A stretch of DNA of 20,719 nt from JBFHER01 sp041584055 (lineage in GTDB: Bacteria; Bacteroidota; Bacteroidia; Bacteroidales; UBA5342), in the NCBI GenBank assembly GCA_041584055.1, contig JBFHER010000041.1, forward strand, positions 1 through 20,719, given 5' to 3'. This document shows positions 1-7,703 of the stretch, piece after piece. Positions within the stretch are counted from its first letter, which is position 1; each line of letters begins with the position of its first letter. The position numbers and the translations under genes were made by a program. The notes under the pieces were generated by a model. The model was given only the letters and a program-made list of their open reading frames with translations. It ran no database searches and had not been told where the DNA came from.

Positions 1-1
1 A

Positions 2-193
2 AAGGCATCGGTAGAATTGCGTAAGGTGGATCAGGGGCATCCTTTCTATGATTTGGAAGGAAGTAATAACATCATCCTGCTTACCACTGAAAGGTACAAC
101 GAATATCCAATGATGATCAGAGGTTATGGTGCAGGTGCGAGTGTTACAGCGGCAGGCGTTTTTGCAGATATTATCAGCATCGCAAACCCATAG
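2..193 (+). CDS. thrA: C-terminal end of bifunctional aspartate kinase / homoserine dehydrogenase (partial)
   Basis: Open from the left edge; 63 codons and a TAG stop remain. The visible peptide contains GSNNIILLTTERYNEYPMMI and ends GYGAGASVTAAGVFADIISI, which I recognise as the extreme C-terminus of the homoserine dehydrogenase part of ThrA. The full enzyme phosphorylates aspartate and reduces aspartate semialdehyde to homoserine in the cytoplasm. Only the tail is present, so the kinase and ACT regulatory domains cannot be checked. The identity is supported by the two genes downstream, which are the next threonine-pathway steps. A stand-alone homoserine dehydrogenase would end in a similar way, so the bifunctional nature is inferred from usual Bacteroidota gene content. 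Confidence 0.85.
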   Translation, partial: KASVELRKVDQGHPFYDLEGSNNIILLTTERYNEYPMMIRGYGAGASVTAAGVFADIISIANP

Positions 194-431
194 CGTAGGT
201 AGAAAATAACGGGTTCTTATTGAAGGATAAAACAGCATGCAAAAGCTTTTTAAAACCTGTTGATTTAACCTGTAACTTTTAATGAAACATGAAACGGTCA
301 TGACAAAGCAAATTTGACACAAAACTTGTCCTGTTTATTAATCGGGTAGAGAATTAAAAATTGGCGTAGCCAATGGTTATATCTTTTGTCTTGTGTCTCG
401 GTTCTTATGTCATGATTTTAATTATAAACAC
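194..431 (+). other. Intergenic leader between thrA and the proposed homoserine kinase gene
   Basis: These 238 bases hold no convincing ORF. They contain a perfect palindrome ATTGGC-GTA-GCCAAT (360-374), a GTCATGAC palindrome (297-304), and weak promoter-like strings: TTTG at 313-316 followed 19 nt later by TATTAATC, and TAtcTTTTG near 380-388, which carries one T too many for the Bacteroidota -7 consensus. No clear terminator follows thrA. A separate promoter or a regulatory leader for the two downstream genes is possible but not shown. Confidence 0.4.
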
Positions 432-1637
432 ATGAAATACTTAATTATACTCGGCGACGGAATGTCGGATGAGCCCATTGATGAGTTGGATGGTAAAACA
501 CCATTGCAGTATGCAAATACCCCTGCAATGGATGAGGTGGCAAGGATGGGGAAATGTGGTCACCTTCAAAGTGTGCCTGATAATTTTCCTCCTGGCAGTG
601 AAATTGCCAACCTGACCGTACTTGGGTACGACTGCAATAAGGTGTTCGAGGGCAGAGGTTCTCTTGAAGCAGCTAGCATGGGTGTGGAATTAAAGCCGGG
701 AGACCTGGCACTGAGGTGCAACCTGATCACAATTGAAAATGATGCCATTAAAAATCATTCCGCAGGTCATATCTCCGATGAAGAAGCAAATGTGCTTGTT
801 GATTTTCTTAATAAGGAAATTTGTCCTCCAAATGTGGTGATTCATGCAGGCGTGTCCTACCGTCATTTAATGGTGATAAAAGGAGGCGTTAAAACAATGA
901 AATGTACACCACCACATGATGTCCCCGGGCAAGCGTTTCGATCTGTTCTGCCTGTTGGTAAGGATGATGCAGGAAGAGAAACAGCAGATTTAATTACAGA
1001 TCTCATCTTTAAATCACAGGAAGCATTAAAGCATCATCCTGTGAATGTGAAGCGTAAAAAGGAAGGAAAAGAAGTGGCCAGTTCAATCTGGCCCTGGTCC
1101 CCGGGATACAAACCAAAAATGGAAACGGTGAAAGAACGTTATGGCCTTCAGAAATCTGCCGTTATATCTGCCGTTGATCTGATCAGAGGAATTGGGGTTT
1201 ATGCAGGGATGGAGGTGATCTATGTGGAAGGTGCGACGGGTTTGTACAATACAAACTATGAGGGAAAAGCGCAGGCAGCCATTGATGCCCTGAAAACAAA
1301 CGATTTTGTTTTTCTGCATGTGGAAGCCACGGATGAGGCCGGTCATGAAGGCGATGTGGACCTCAAGGTGAAAACAATTGAATATCTGGATAAACGCATT
1401 GTAAAAACAATTTGGGATGAAGTGTCAGGGTGGGACGAGGCTGTAACAATTGCAATATTGCCTGATCATCCTACCCCATGCCGGTTGAAGGTACATACAC
1501 GCGACGATGTTCCTTTTATTATCTATAAACCCGGAGAAACACCGGATGATGTGACAAAATATGATGAGTTTTCTGTTCGAAAAGGCGCCTATGGCAGGCT
1601 GGTGGAAGCGGAATTTATGAAAACTTTTTTGGCATAA
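432..1637 (+). CDS. Proposed homoserine kinase of the cofactor-independent phosphoglycerate mutase (ApgM-like) family
   Basis: The protein is 401 aa and begins MKYLIILGDGMSDEP. It belongs to the alkaline-phosphatase-like metalloenzyme superfamily: D9 in the LGDGM motif, a probable nucleophile S56 in PPGSEIANLTVLGYD, D301 and H305 in HVEATDEAGH, D345-H346 in LPDHPTPC, and H355. Relatives include archaeal-type 2,3-bisphosphoglycerate-independent phosphoglycerate mutases. A branch of this family found beside threonine genes is annotated as a proposed homoserine kinase, which would phosphorylate homoserine to O-phosphohomoserine for threonine synthase. Here the gene sits between thrA and thrC, exactly where thrB is expected, and no GHMP-type ThrB is visible. 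I chose ATG 432 because the upstream in-frame extension from 393 is poor sequence and the family starts at MKYLIILGDG. The family is certain; the kinase role is inferred from context. A glycolytic mutase role is the alternative. Confidence 0.8.
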   Translation: MKYLIILGDGMSDEPIDELDGKTPLQYANTPAMDEVARMGKCGHLQSVPDNFPPGSEIANLTVLGYDCNKVFEGRGSLEAASMGVELKPGDLALRCNLITIENDAIKNHSAGHISDEEANVLVDFLNKEICPPNVVIHAGVSYRHLMVIKGGVKTMKCTPPHDVPGQAFRSVLPVGKDDAGRETADLITDLIFKSQEALKHHPVNVKRKKEGKEVASSIWPWSPGYKPKMETVKERYGLQKSAVISAVDLIRGIGVYAGMEVIYVEGATGLYNTNYEGKAQAAIDALKTNDFVFLHVEATDEAGHEGDVDLKVKTIEYLDKRIVKTIWDEVSGWDEAVTIAILPDHPTPCRLKVHTRDDVPFIIYKPGETPDDVTKYDEFSVRKGAYGRLVEAEFMKTFLA

Positions 1638-1667
1638 CTTTAATTGATAGATTCAAACAGATCAAAT

Positions 1668-2966
1668 ATGCAATATTATAGCACCAATAAAAAGACTGAC
1701 AATGTGAGCCTGAGAGAGGCTGTTACCAAAGGACTTGCAAAGGATAATGGTTTATTTATGCCCATGCAAATTAAACCATTGACAAAAGAATTCTATAAGC
1801 ATCTTCCAACAATGAGTCTACAGGAGATTTCCTATGCCGTGGCTGATTGTTTCTTTGGTGAAGATGTGGAAGCGGAAAAACTCAAACAGATTGTGTATGA
1901 TACCATGCAGTTTGAGATCCCTTTGGTAGAAGTAGAAGAGAATATTTACAGTCTGGAGTTGTTTCATGGACCTACGCTTGCATTTAAAGATGTAGGTGCT
2001 CGTTTCATGGCACGCTTGCTGAACTATTTTATTGGGAAAGAAAGTAAAGAAACAATCAATGTGCTGGTTGCAACATCGGGTGATACTGGTAGCGCCGTTG
2101 CAAACGGATTTTTAAAAGTGCCAGGCATAAAAGTGTTTGTGCTTTATCCAAAAGGATTGGTCAGCGCCATTCAGGAGTCTCAATTTGTGACTTTGGGCCA
2201 TAATATTACGGCCATCGAAGTGGATGGTACTTTCGACGATTGTCAACGCCTTGTGAAAACAGCATTTCTGGATGATGAACTAAATAAAAAACTGGTACTC
2301 ACATCGGCCAACTCAATAAATGTTGCGCGCTTTCTGCCACAATCGTTCTACTATTTCTGGGCGGTGGCGCAATTGATGAAAATAGGTAAGGGCAAAGAGA
2401 TTGTATGTTCGGTGCCAAGTGGAAATTTCGGTAATATAACTGCAGGTCTTTTCGGTCATAAAATGGGCTTGCCAATTAAACGTTTCATTGCGGGGAACAA
2501 TCGCAACGATATTTTTCTTAATTACCTGAAAACGGGGAAGTACGAGCCAAAAGCATCCGTGTCAACCATTGCGAACGCAATGGATGTTGGAGATCCTAGT
2601 AATTTTGCAAGGGTGGTGGATTTGTTTAATTACAAGCATGAAGATATCACATCTTTAATCTCCGGCGAAAGCTTCACAGATGAGGAGGTGAAGGAAGTGA
2701 TGCTGGATACATACAAACGGACATCTTACCTCCTGGATCCCCACGGTGCCATCGGTTTTAAGGCACTTAAAAATGGTTTAAAGGATAATGAAGTTGGTTT
2801 CTTTATTGAAACTGCTCATCCGGCAAAGTTTCTTGAAACGGTGGAAGGTGTTATCTCCGAAAAAGTTGAAATTCCGACTGCACTTCAGGAGTTTATGAAA
2901 GGTGAAAAAAAATCTGTGCAGCTTTCAGGGGAATATGCCGACTTTAAAGCCTATCTGTTGAAATAG
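1668..2966 (+). CDS. thrC: Threonine synthase
   Basis: The protein is 432 aa, starting MQYYSTNKKTDNVSLREAV, the usual N-terminus of this enzyme. It is a fold-type II PLP enzyme that converts O-phosphohomoserine to threonine in the cytoplasm, the last step of the pathway. The PLP-binding lysine is K107 in ELFHGPTLAFKDVG, and the phosphate-binding glycine loop is ATSGDTGSAV (about 135-144). The C-terminal part contains SYLLDPHGAIGF and ETAHPAKF, typical of the family. It lies 30 nt after the proposed homoserine kinase and probably shares its transcript. An in-frame TTG at 1644 would add eight residues, but ATG 1668 fits the family alignment better. Length and motifs look intact. Confidence 0.95.
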   Translation: MQYYSTNKKTDNVSLREAVTKGLAKDNGLFMPMQIKPLTKEFYKHLPTMSLQEISYAVADCFFGEDVEAEKLKQIVYDTMQFEIPLVEVEENIYSLELFHGPTLAFKDVGARFMARLLNYFIGKESKETINVLVATSGDTGSAVANGFLKVPGIKVFVLYPKGLVSAIQESQFVTLGHNITAIEVDGTFDDCQRLVKTAFLDDELNKKLVLTSANSINVARFLPQSFYYFWAVAQLMKIGKGKEIVCSVPSGNFGNITAGLFGHKMGLPIKRFIAGNNRNDIFLNYLKTGKYEPKASVSTIANAMDVGDPSNFARVVDLFNYKHEDITSLISGESFTDEEVKEVMLDTYKRTSYLLDPHGAIGFKALKNGLKDNEVGFFIETAHPAKFLETVEGVISEKVEIPTALQEFMKGEKKSVQLSGEYADFKAYLLK

Positions 2967-3085
2967 AAAACAGTTCCTTCCACTTAGGGAATTGTATAGG
3001 TTTTATTGCTCGCAATTTTTTGCTTCTTTTGTAGTTATATTAATTGAGATAAGAATTTCAATTATACAAAATAAATTTAGCACTC

Positions 3086-4081
3086 ATGCAAAAAGTTTTC
3101 ATAACTATATTCGCAGCAATCCTGATTATTTTATCATCTTGTATCAAAGGGGCCAGTGTGCTTCCCAGTGTTACAGGTAAAGCGGGTGAGGTTCTGCTCG
3201 TCATCGATGACCCCTTGTGGGGCAATGAAATTGGTGACTCAATATTCAACTATTTTTCTCAGGATGTTGTAGGGATTCCCTGGGATGAGCCTTTTTATGA
3301 TGTGTCGCGTGTGGACCACGACGGTTTCCTGAAGATTCTGTTAACCGCAAGGAACATCGTTGATGTGGACGTGTCTGCAAGATACACCCAGGCCAAGGTG
3401 CAGTATTTCAGGGATTTGTATTCTGAGACGCAGACCTATGTGAAAATTCAGGCGCCAAATGGAAAAGCTGTTATTGAATTGCTTGGTAAAGAAGGAGAGA
3501 AAATCTTGCGTTTCTTTTATACCGCTGAGCGGAAGCGAACCTTGTCGCAATACTTAAAGTATAATAACAGAGAGCTGGTAAAGCAGGTGTTTGATAGTAC
3601 AGGGGTGGAAATGGTGATCCCTTCTAATTTCAACAGGATAAAATGGGGAAAAGATTGCGTTTGGATGATGGCTGGTCGGAGCAAGAGCATTCAGAAAAAC
3701 ATGGTTATTTACTGGTACGATTACAAGCATCAGGACGATTTTATCCTTGAAAATCTGGTGGCAAAACGTGACTCTGTTTTAAAAGACAATATTCTTGGTC
3801 CCGTGGAAGGCTCTTTTATGAAAACAGGCTCCTTTTATCCGCCTGTCCTGACAAAGTTTACATACGACTCAATGTTCATTGCAGAATTAAGAGGGATATG
3901 GGAAATCGAAGGAGATATGATGGGGGGACCATTTTTTAGTCACAGCAAAGTGGATCAGAAAAGAAATAGAATCGTGACAATTGAGGGATTTGTGTATGCG
4001 CCGAGTAAGAATAAAAGAAATGAATTGCGCCAAATGGAAGCAATGATATTCACTGCAAAATTTCCCGAATCACTCAATTGA
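3086..4081 (+). CDS. DUF4837 family lipoprotein, function unknown
   Basis: The protein is 331 aa. It begins with a type II signal peptide: MQK, a hydrophobic stretch of about 13 residues, and the lipobox LSSC with lipid-modified Cys19. The residues after the cysteine (IKGAS) carry no acidic surface-export signal, so attachment facing the periplasm is more likely than surface exposure. I recognise the mature part as the Bacteroidota family DUF4837 from features such as GKAGEVLLVIDDPLWG near the N-terminus, PSNFNRIKWGKDCVWM in the middle and RGIWEIEGDMMGGPFFSHSK near the end. No catalytic motif is evident and no function is known to me. The gene follows thrC after 119 nt and precedes pdxA by 70 nt; I see no clear Shine-Dalgarno or consensus promoter. 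Confidence 0.85.
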   Translation: MQKVFITIFAAILIILSSCIKGASVLPSVTGKAGEVLLVIDDPLWGNEIGDSIFNYFSQDVVGIPWDEPFYDVSRVDHDGFLKILLTARNIVDVDVSARYTQAKVQYFRDLYSETQTYVKIQAPNGKAVIELLGKEGEKILRFFYTAERKRTLSQYLKYNNRELVKQVFDSTGVEMVIPSNFNRIKWGKDCVWMMAGRSKSIQKNMVIYWYDYKHQDDFILENLVAKRDSVLKDNILGPVEGSFMKTGSFYPPVLTKFTYDSMFIAELRGIWEIEGDMMGGPFFSHSKVDQKRNRIVTIEGFVYAPSKNKRNELRQMEAMIFTAKFPESLN

Positions 4082-4098
4082 ATGTTAGTCAGTCAGTC

Positions 4099-4125
4099 AT
4101 GAAATAGGCAAATGCCTTGTTTCAT
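4099..4125 (+). other. Hairpin in the pdxA leader
   Basis: ATGAAA (4099-4104) pairs with TTTCAT (4120-4125), and GGC (4107-4109) pairs with GCC (4114-4116). With a T-G and an A-T pair between them this gives about 11 base pairs with one bulged T (4117) and an AAAT loop. It lies 26 nt before the pdxA start and is not followed by a T-run, so it is not a standard terminator. Just upstream is a short AGTC tandem repeat (three units, 4087-4098). Confidence 0.4.
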
Positions 4126-4151
4126 AGACACTTAATCCTGATTTTAAAAAA

Positions 4152-5261
4152 ATGAAAGATAATAAGATAGTAGTTGGAATAACACATGGTGATATTAACG
4201 GTGTTGGTTATGAAGTGATCATTAAAACCCTGTCCGATAATCGATTGTTTGAAATGTTTATCCCGGTTTTATATGGATCGTCAAAGGTGTTGGCATATCA
4301 TCGGAAAGCAATCAACGGACCGAATTTAACACTTAACAATATTAAAAATATCAATGAGATTCGACCCAATCGGGTAAATGTCATTAATTGCATCGATGAA
4401 AATGTGAAAGTTGAATTGGGCCAATCCACCAGTGTTGCTGGAGAAGCATCCTTTAAAGCTTTGGAGGCTGCGAAGGCAGATTTGCAGGAAAAAAACATTG
4501 ATGTGCTGGTTACTGCTCCGATAAATAAAAATAACATCCAGTCTGCCGGATTTAATTTTCCCGGTCATACCGAGTATTTGGAAGACGCCTTCACTGGAAA
4601 AGCGTTGATGTTAATGGTCACAGAGGATCTGAAAGTAGCTACGGTCATCGGGCATTCTCCCATCAGTCGTATCAAAGACGAGTTGACCCCGGCAATGTTG
4701 AAATTTAAATTGCTGGCTCTGGAAACATCTCTGAAGATGGACTTTGGAATCAGAAAACCACGGATTGCCGTGCTGGGATTAAATCCTCATGCCGGTGATG
4801 GAGGTGTTATCGGAAATGAAGAAGAAGAAATCATTTTGCCAGTAATAAAGGAGCTTAAAGAAAAAGGAAGAGTTATTGTTGGGCCTTTCGGTGCAGATGG
4901 ATTTTTTGGATCAGGAACATATAAAAAGTTTGATGCGGTTTTAGCAATGTATCATGATCAGGGATTAATTCCTTTTAAAATGCTGAGCATGGAAAATGGG
5001 GTGAATTTTACTGCCGGAATATCGGTTGTGAGAACCAGTCCTGCCCATGGTACGGCATTTGATATTGCCGGAAAAAATGAGGCATCCGAATCCAGTTTCA
5101 GGGCTGCAATATATATGGCAATCGATATCTTTCGTAAGCGAACTGAATATGATGCAATTAACAGCAACCCTCTAAGAAAACAGTCTGTGCCTAATAATCA
5201 AAATGGACCTGATTTGTCAATCGATCAATTGATTGATGTAGAAAAAGAGGTGCAGGATTAA
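4152..5261 (+). CDS. pdxA: 4-hydroxythreonine-4-phosphate dehydrogenase
   Basis: The protein is 369 aa. PdxA oxidises 4-phospho-hydroxy-L-threonine using NAD in the DXP-dependent route to pyridoxal phosphate, as a cytoplasmic, divalent-metal-dependent homodimer. The three metal-binding histidines are present: H168 in VIGHSP, H213 in NPHAGDGG and H268 in MYHDQG. The substrate-site motif FPGHTEYLED (H139) and the C-terminal RTSPAHGTAFDIAGK are also intact. The N-terminal motif is THGDINGVGYE, where enterobacterial enzymes have a TPGEPAGIG-like version; the protein is also about 40 residues longer than the E. coli enzyme, mostly in a C-terminal tail (NNQNGPDLSIDQLID). The start is an ATG after an A-rich stretch with no Shine-Dalgarno. 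The DUF2797 gene follows after 13 nt and is probably co-transcribed. Confidence 0.95.
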   Translation: MKDNKIVVGITHGDINGVGYEVIIKTLSDNRLFEMFIPVLYGSSKVLAYHRKAINGPNLTLNNIKNINEIRPNRVNVINCIDENVKVELGQSTSVAGEASFKALEAAKADLQEKNIDVLVTAPINKNNIQSAGFNFPGHTEYLEDAFTGKALMLMVTEDLKVATVIGHSPISRIKDELTPAMLKFKLLALETSLKMDFGIRKPRIAVLGLNPHAGDGGVIGNEEEEIILPVIKELKEKGRVIVGPFGADGFFGSGTYKKFDAVLAMYHDQGLIPFKMLSMENGVNFTAGISVVRTSPAHGTAFDIAGKNEASESSFRAAIYMAIDIFRKRTEYDAINSNPLRKQSVPNNQNGPDLSIDQLIDVEKEVQD

Positions 5262-5274
5262 CCCCGGAAAAAAT

Positions 5275-6069
5275 ATGCCCGTAGGAAATCTTATTAAACT
5301 AACTTCAGAATATTTGTCCCCGGTCGCTTACACCTTGCATTTGTCAGGAGAAGCAATCAATTTGAACCAACTCCTGGGGAAAAATATCAGATTAAAATAT
5401 TCAGGTGTGATTCATTGCATCGCCTGTGGGAATAAAACAAAGTCTTCATTTGCCCAGGGCTATTGCTACAGTTGTTTTAAAACCAGTCCGGAGACGGAAG
5501 CCTGTATTCTGAAGCCGGAATTGTGCAGGGCACATCTGGGCGAAGGTCGGGACCTTGCATGGAGTGAGGCACATCATCTGCAACCACATTTTGTTTACCT
5601 GGCGTATTCATCCAATGTAAAGGTTGGCGTTACCCGGGAAACGCAGGTGCCCACCCGTTGGATTGATCAGGGTGCAAATAAGGCTATTCCATTTTTAAAA
5701 ACGCCCAATCGTCACATTGCCGGCATCGCTGAGGTGTTTTTAAAGCAAAAATTTTCAGACAAAACAAATTGGAAGAAAATGCTGGCCCCTCCGGAGTTGA
5801 TGCAGCCTGATTTGAAGGAACATGTCGAAGAAGCCCTGGCCTTTTTACCCGGGGAGTTAAAGAAATATAGCATTGAAGCTCCGCAATTTGATTTTGAATA
5901 TCCAATCCTTCACTTTCCTGAAAACTTAAGCACAGTAAATCTGGAAAAAACACCTGAAATCAGCGGTGTGCTTGTTGGCATAAAGGGACAGTACCTGATG
6001 CTCAAATCAGGAGAAGTGATCAATGTGAGAAAACACAACGGGTTTGAGATTGCGTTTGATTGGGACTAA
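5275..6069 (+). CDS. DUF2797 family protein with N-terminal zinc-type cysteines
   Basis: The protein is 264 aa and matches the family I know as DUF2797. Near the N-terminus there are two CxxC pairs, C48-IA-C51 and C64-YS-C67, then C77, C84 and H87, which together look like a structural zinc site. The central segment HFVYLAYSSNVKVGVTRETQVPTRWIDQGA (about 109-138) resembles the core of GIY-YIG-type domains: a strand with Y, then KVGVTR and RW..QGA. This similarity is my reading and not an established assignment. The C-terminal third has no motif I recognise. It starts 13 nt after pdxA, suggesting one transcript, although no link to vitamin B6 is evident. No function is known to me; a nucleic-acid-related role is only a guess from the fold resemblance. 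Confidence 0.75.
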   Translation: MPVGNLIKLTSEYLSPVAYTLHLSGEAINLNQLLGKNIRLKYSGVIHCIACGNKTKSSFAQGYCYSCFKTSPETEACILKPELCRAHLGEGRDLAWSEAHHLQPHFVYLAYSSNVKVGVTRETQVPTRWIDQGANKAIPFLKTPNRHIAGIAEVFLKQKFSDKTNWKKMLAPPELMQPDLKEHVEEALAFLPGELKKYSIEAPQFDFEYPILHFPENLSTVNLEKTPEISGVLVGIKGQYLMLKSGEVINVRKHNGFEIAFDWD

Positions 6070-6148
6070 ATTTGTAAATGTAAAACGAGCTTCCTCGTAT
6101 GTCCCACACAATACACACCACTAGCAAATTCCATCAGAAATATTTTTT

Positions 6149-6183
6149 TTTGAACATTATCCTTCGCATATTTATTAGTTTTG
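6149..6183 (+). promoter_or_regulatory. Promoter candidate for glmM
   Basis: TTTG at 6149-6152 and TAGTTTTG at 6176-6183, a full match to the Bacteroidota -7 element TAnnTTTG. The 23-nt spacer is a little longer than the usual 19-21. Transcription would start near 6187-6190, giving a leader of about 16-19 nt before ATG 6206. Confidence 0.55.
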
Positions 6184-6205
6184 CATCGTAAAAATTTTTA
6201 TTGGA

Positions 6206-7600
6206 ATGACACTTATAAAATCAATCTCGGGAATCCGTGGAACCATCGGTGGTGATCCGGGAAATGGACTTACGCCTCTGGATATCGTAAAATACACCTC
6301 TGCCTATGGTCTTTGGGCAACTGAGAACAATAAGGGAAAAAAAGGGAAAGTGATTGTGGGGCGTGACGCGCGTATCTCAGGAGAAATGGTTGAAAGCCTT
6401 GTGACCGGTGCATTGATGGGAATGGGCCTGGATGTGGTTAATATTGGATTGGCGACAACGCCCACAACCGAAATTGCTGTTGTAAAGGAAGCTGCCATTG
6501 GCGGAATCATCCTAACGGCTTCGCATAATCCCCGACAATGGAATGCACTCAAGCTGTTAAATGAAAAAGGGGAGTTTCTTTCTGCAAGCGATGGTGAGAA
6601 AATTTTACATCTGGCAGATACCAGTAGTTATATTTACGCCAGTGTAGATGGCTTGGGAAGCGTTTCACATAAAGATTATAGCCAGAGCCACATCGAAGAT
6701 GTCCTTGCACTTTCGCTCGTGGACAGGGATGCAATAAAAAAGGCAGCGTTCACCGTGGCCGTTGATTGTGTCAACTCGGTGGGTGGCATCGTACTGCCTG
6801 AACTGCTTCGTCGCCTGGGTGTGAAGAATGTGATTGAATTATATGTTGAGCCAAACGGAGAATTTCCTCATAATCCTGAACCATTGCCTGAGCATCTGAC
6901 TGAAATTTCAGGACTTGTGCGTTCAAAAAAAGCGGATGTAGGATTTGTGGTTGATCCGGATGTAGATCGTCTTGCAATTATTTGTGAAGATGGAGCGATG
7001 TTTGGTGAAGAATATACACTGGTTGCTGTTGCGGATTTTGTCCTATCAAATACCCCGGGGAATACAGTCTCAAATCTTAGCTCTTCAAGGGCTTTAAGGG
7101 ATGTGACTGAAGGATACGGAAAACAATACTATGCTTCTGCTGTGGGAGAGGTGAATGTGGTGGAGAAAATGAAAGCATGCGATGCTGTGATTGGAGGAGA
7201 AGGAAACGGCGGCATTATCTATCCGGAAAGTCACTACGGTAGAGATTCCCTGGTTGGGATTGCATTGTTCCTGAGTCATCTGGCTAAAAAAGGAGGAACG
7301 GTGTCCGAAATGCGTAAGTCTTATCCGGCGTATTTTATTTCAAAGAATAAAATTGAACTCACACAGGATACGCCTGTGGATTTGATTCTGGAAAAGATGA
7401 AGGAAAACTATCGGAATGCAGAAGTCAATGACATAGATGGTGTGAAGATCGATTTCCCGGATAAGTGGGTGCATATGAGGAAATCAAATACGGAGCCCAT
7501 CATCCGAATTTATTCGGAAGCCAAAACAATGGAAGAGGCAAGCGCCCTTGCTGAAAGGTTTGTGGAGGAGATAAGGGGATTAAGTGCAGAGCTGAAGTAA
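6206..7600 (+). CDS. glmM: Phosphoglucosamine mutase (phosphohexomutase family)
   Basis: The protein is 464 aa. It is an alpha-D-phosphohexomutase with the four expected landmarks: the phosphoserine loop TASHNP (S106), the metal loop DPDVDR (D250, D252, D254), the sugar-binding GGEGNGG (330-336), and the C-terminal phosphate-binding RKSNTEP (425-431). GlmM converts glucosamine-6-phosphate to glucosamine-1-phosphate for UDP-GlcNAc, and hence for peptidoglycan and LPS, in the cytoplasm. The N-terminus LIKSISGIRGTIGG is typical of the Bacteroidota proteins given this name. The sugar loop GEGNGG and the phosphate loop SNTEP differ slightly from the E. coli GlmM versions, so a phosphomannomutase or broader phosphohexomutase activity cannot be excluded. 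It has its own promoter candidate and appears monocistronic or loosely linked to rpsU. Confidence 0.8.
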   Translation: MTLIKSISGIRGTIGGDPGNGLTPLDIVKYTSAYGLWATENNKGKKGKVIVGRDARISGEMVESLVTGALMGMGLDVVNIGLATTPTTEIAVVKEAAIGGIILTASHNPRQWNALKLLNEKGEFLSASDGEKILHLADTSSYIYASVDGLGSVSHKDYSQSHIEDVLALSLVDRDAIKKAAFTVAVDCVNSVGGIVLPELLRRLGVKNVIELYVEPNGEFPHNPEPLPEHLTEISGLVRSKKADVGFVVDPDVDRLAIICEDGAMFGEEYTLVAVADFVLSNTPGNTVSNLSSSRALRDVTEGYGKQYYASAVGEVNVVEKMKACDAVIGGEGNGGIIYPESHYGRDSLVGIALFLSHLAKKGGTVSEMRKSYPAYFISKNKIELTQDTPVDLILEKMKENYRNAEVNDIDGVKIDFPDKWVHMRKSNTEPIIRIYSEAKTMEEASALAERFVEEIRGLSAELK

Positions 7601-7616
7601 AAATTAGGGAAAAAAC

Positions 7617-7647
7617 TTTGCAAAGTAAAATTCATTCTATAATTTTG
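7617..7647 (+). promoter_or_regulatory. Strong promoter candidate for rpsU
   Basis: TTTG at 7617-7620, a 19-nt spacer, then TAATTTTG at 7640-7647: a perfect Bacteroidota -33/-7 pair. The -33 element lies inside a 12-bp perfect palindrome, ACTTTGCAAAGT (7615-7626). Transcription should start near 7652, leaving a leader of about 50 nt before rpsU. Confidence 0.75.
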
Positions 7648-7703
7648 CACTCCGTTAAAAGAGAAGTTAATATTAAATATCAGTAACCAAATAAAATATT
7701 AAA

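Noticed and set aside
393..431. Longer start for the proposed homoserine kinase
   Set aside because: The added 13 residues are unlike the family, which begins at MKYLIILGDGM.
1644..1667. Longer threonine synthase start at TTG 1644
   Set aside because: ATG 1668 yields MQYYSTNKK, the usual start of the family; the extra eight residues have no support.
3072..3079. TAAATTTA as a -7 box for the DUF4837 gene
   Set aside because: It misses the final G, has no TTTG at the right distance, and would put the start point almost on the ATG.
2992..3180. 62-codon ORF overlapping the start of the DUF4837 gene
   Set aside because: It is out of frame with a gene that has a clear lipoprotein signal, and its translation has no protein-like features.
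6085..6098. ACGAG-CTTC-CTCGT hairpin after the DUF2797 gene as a terminator
   Set aside because: The stem is only 5 bp and there is no T-run behind it.
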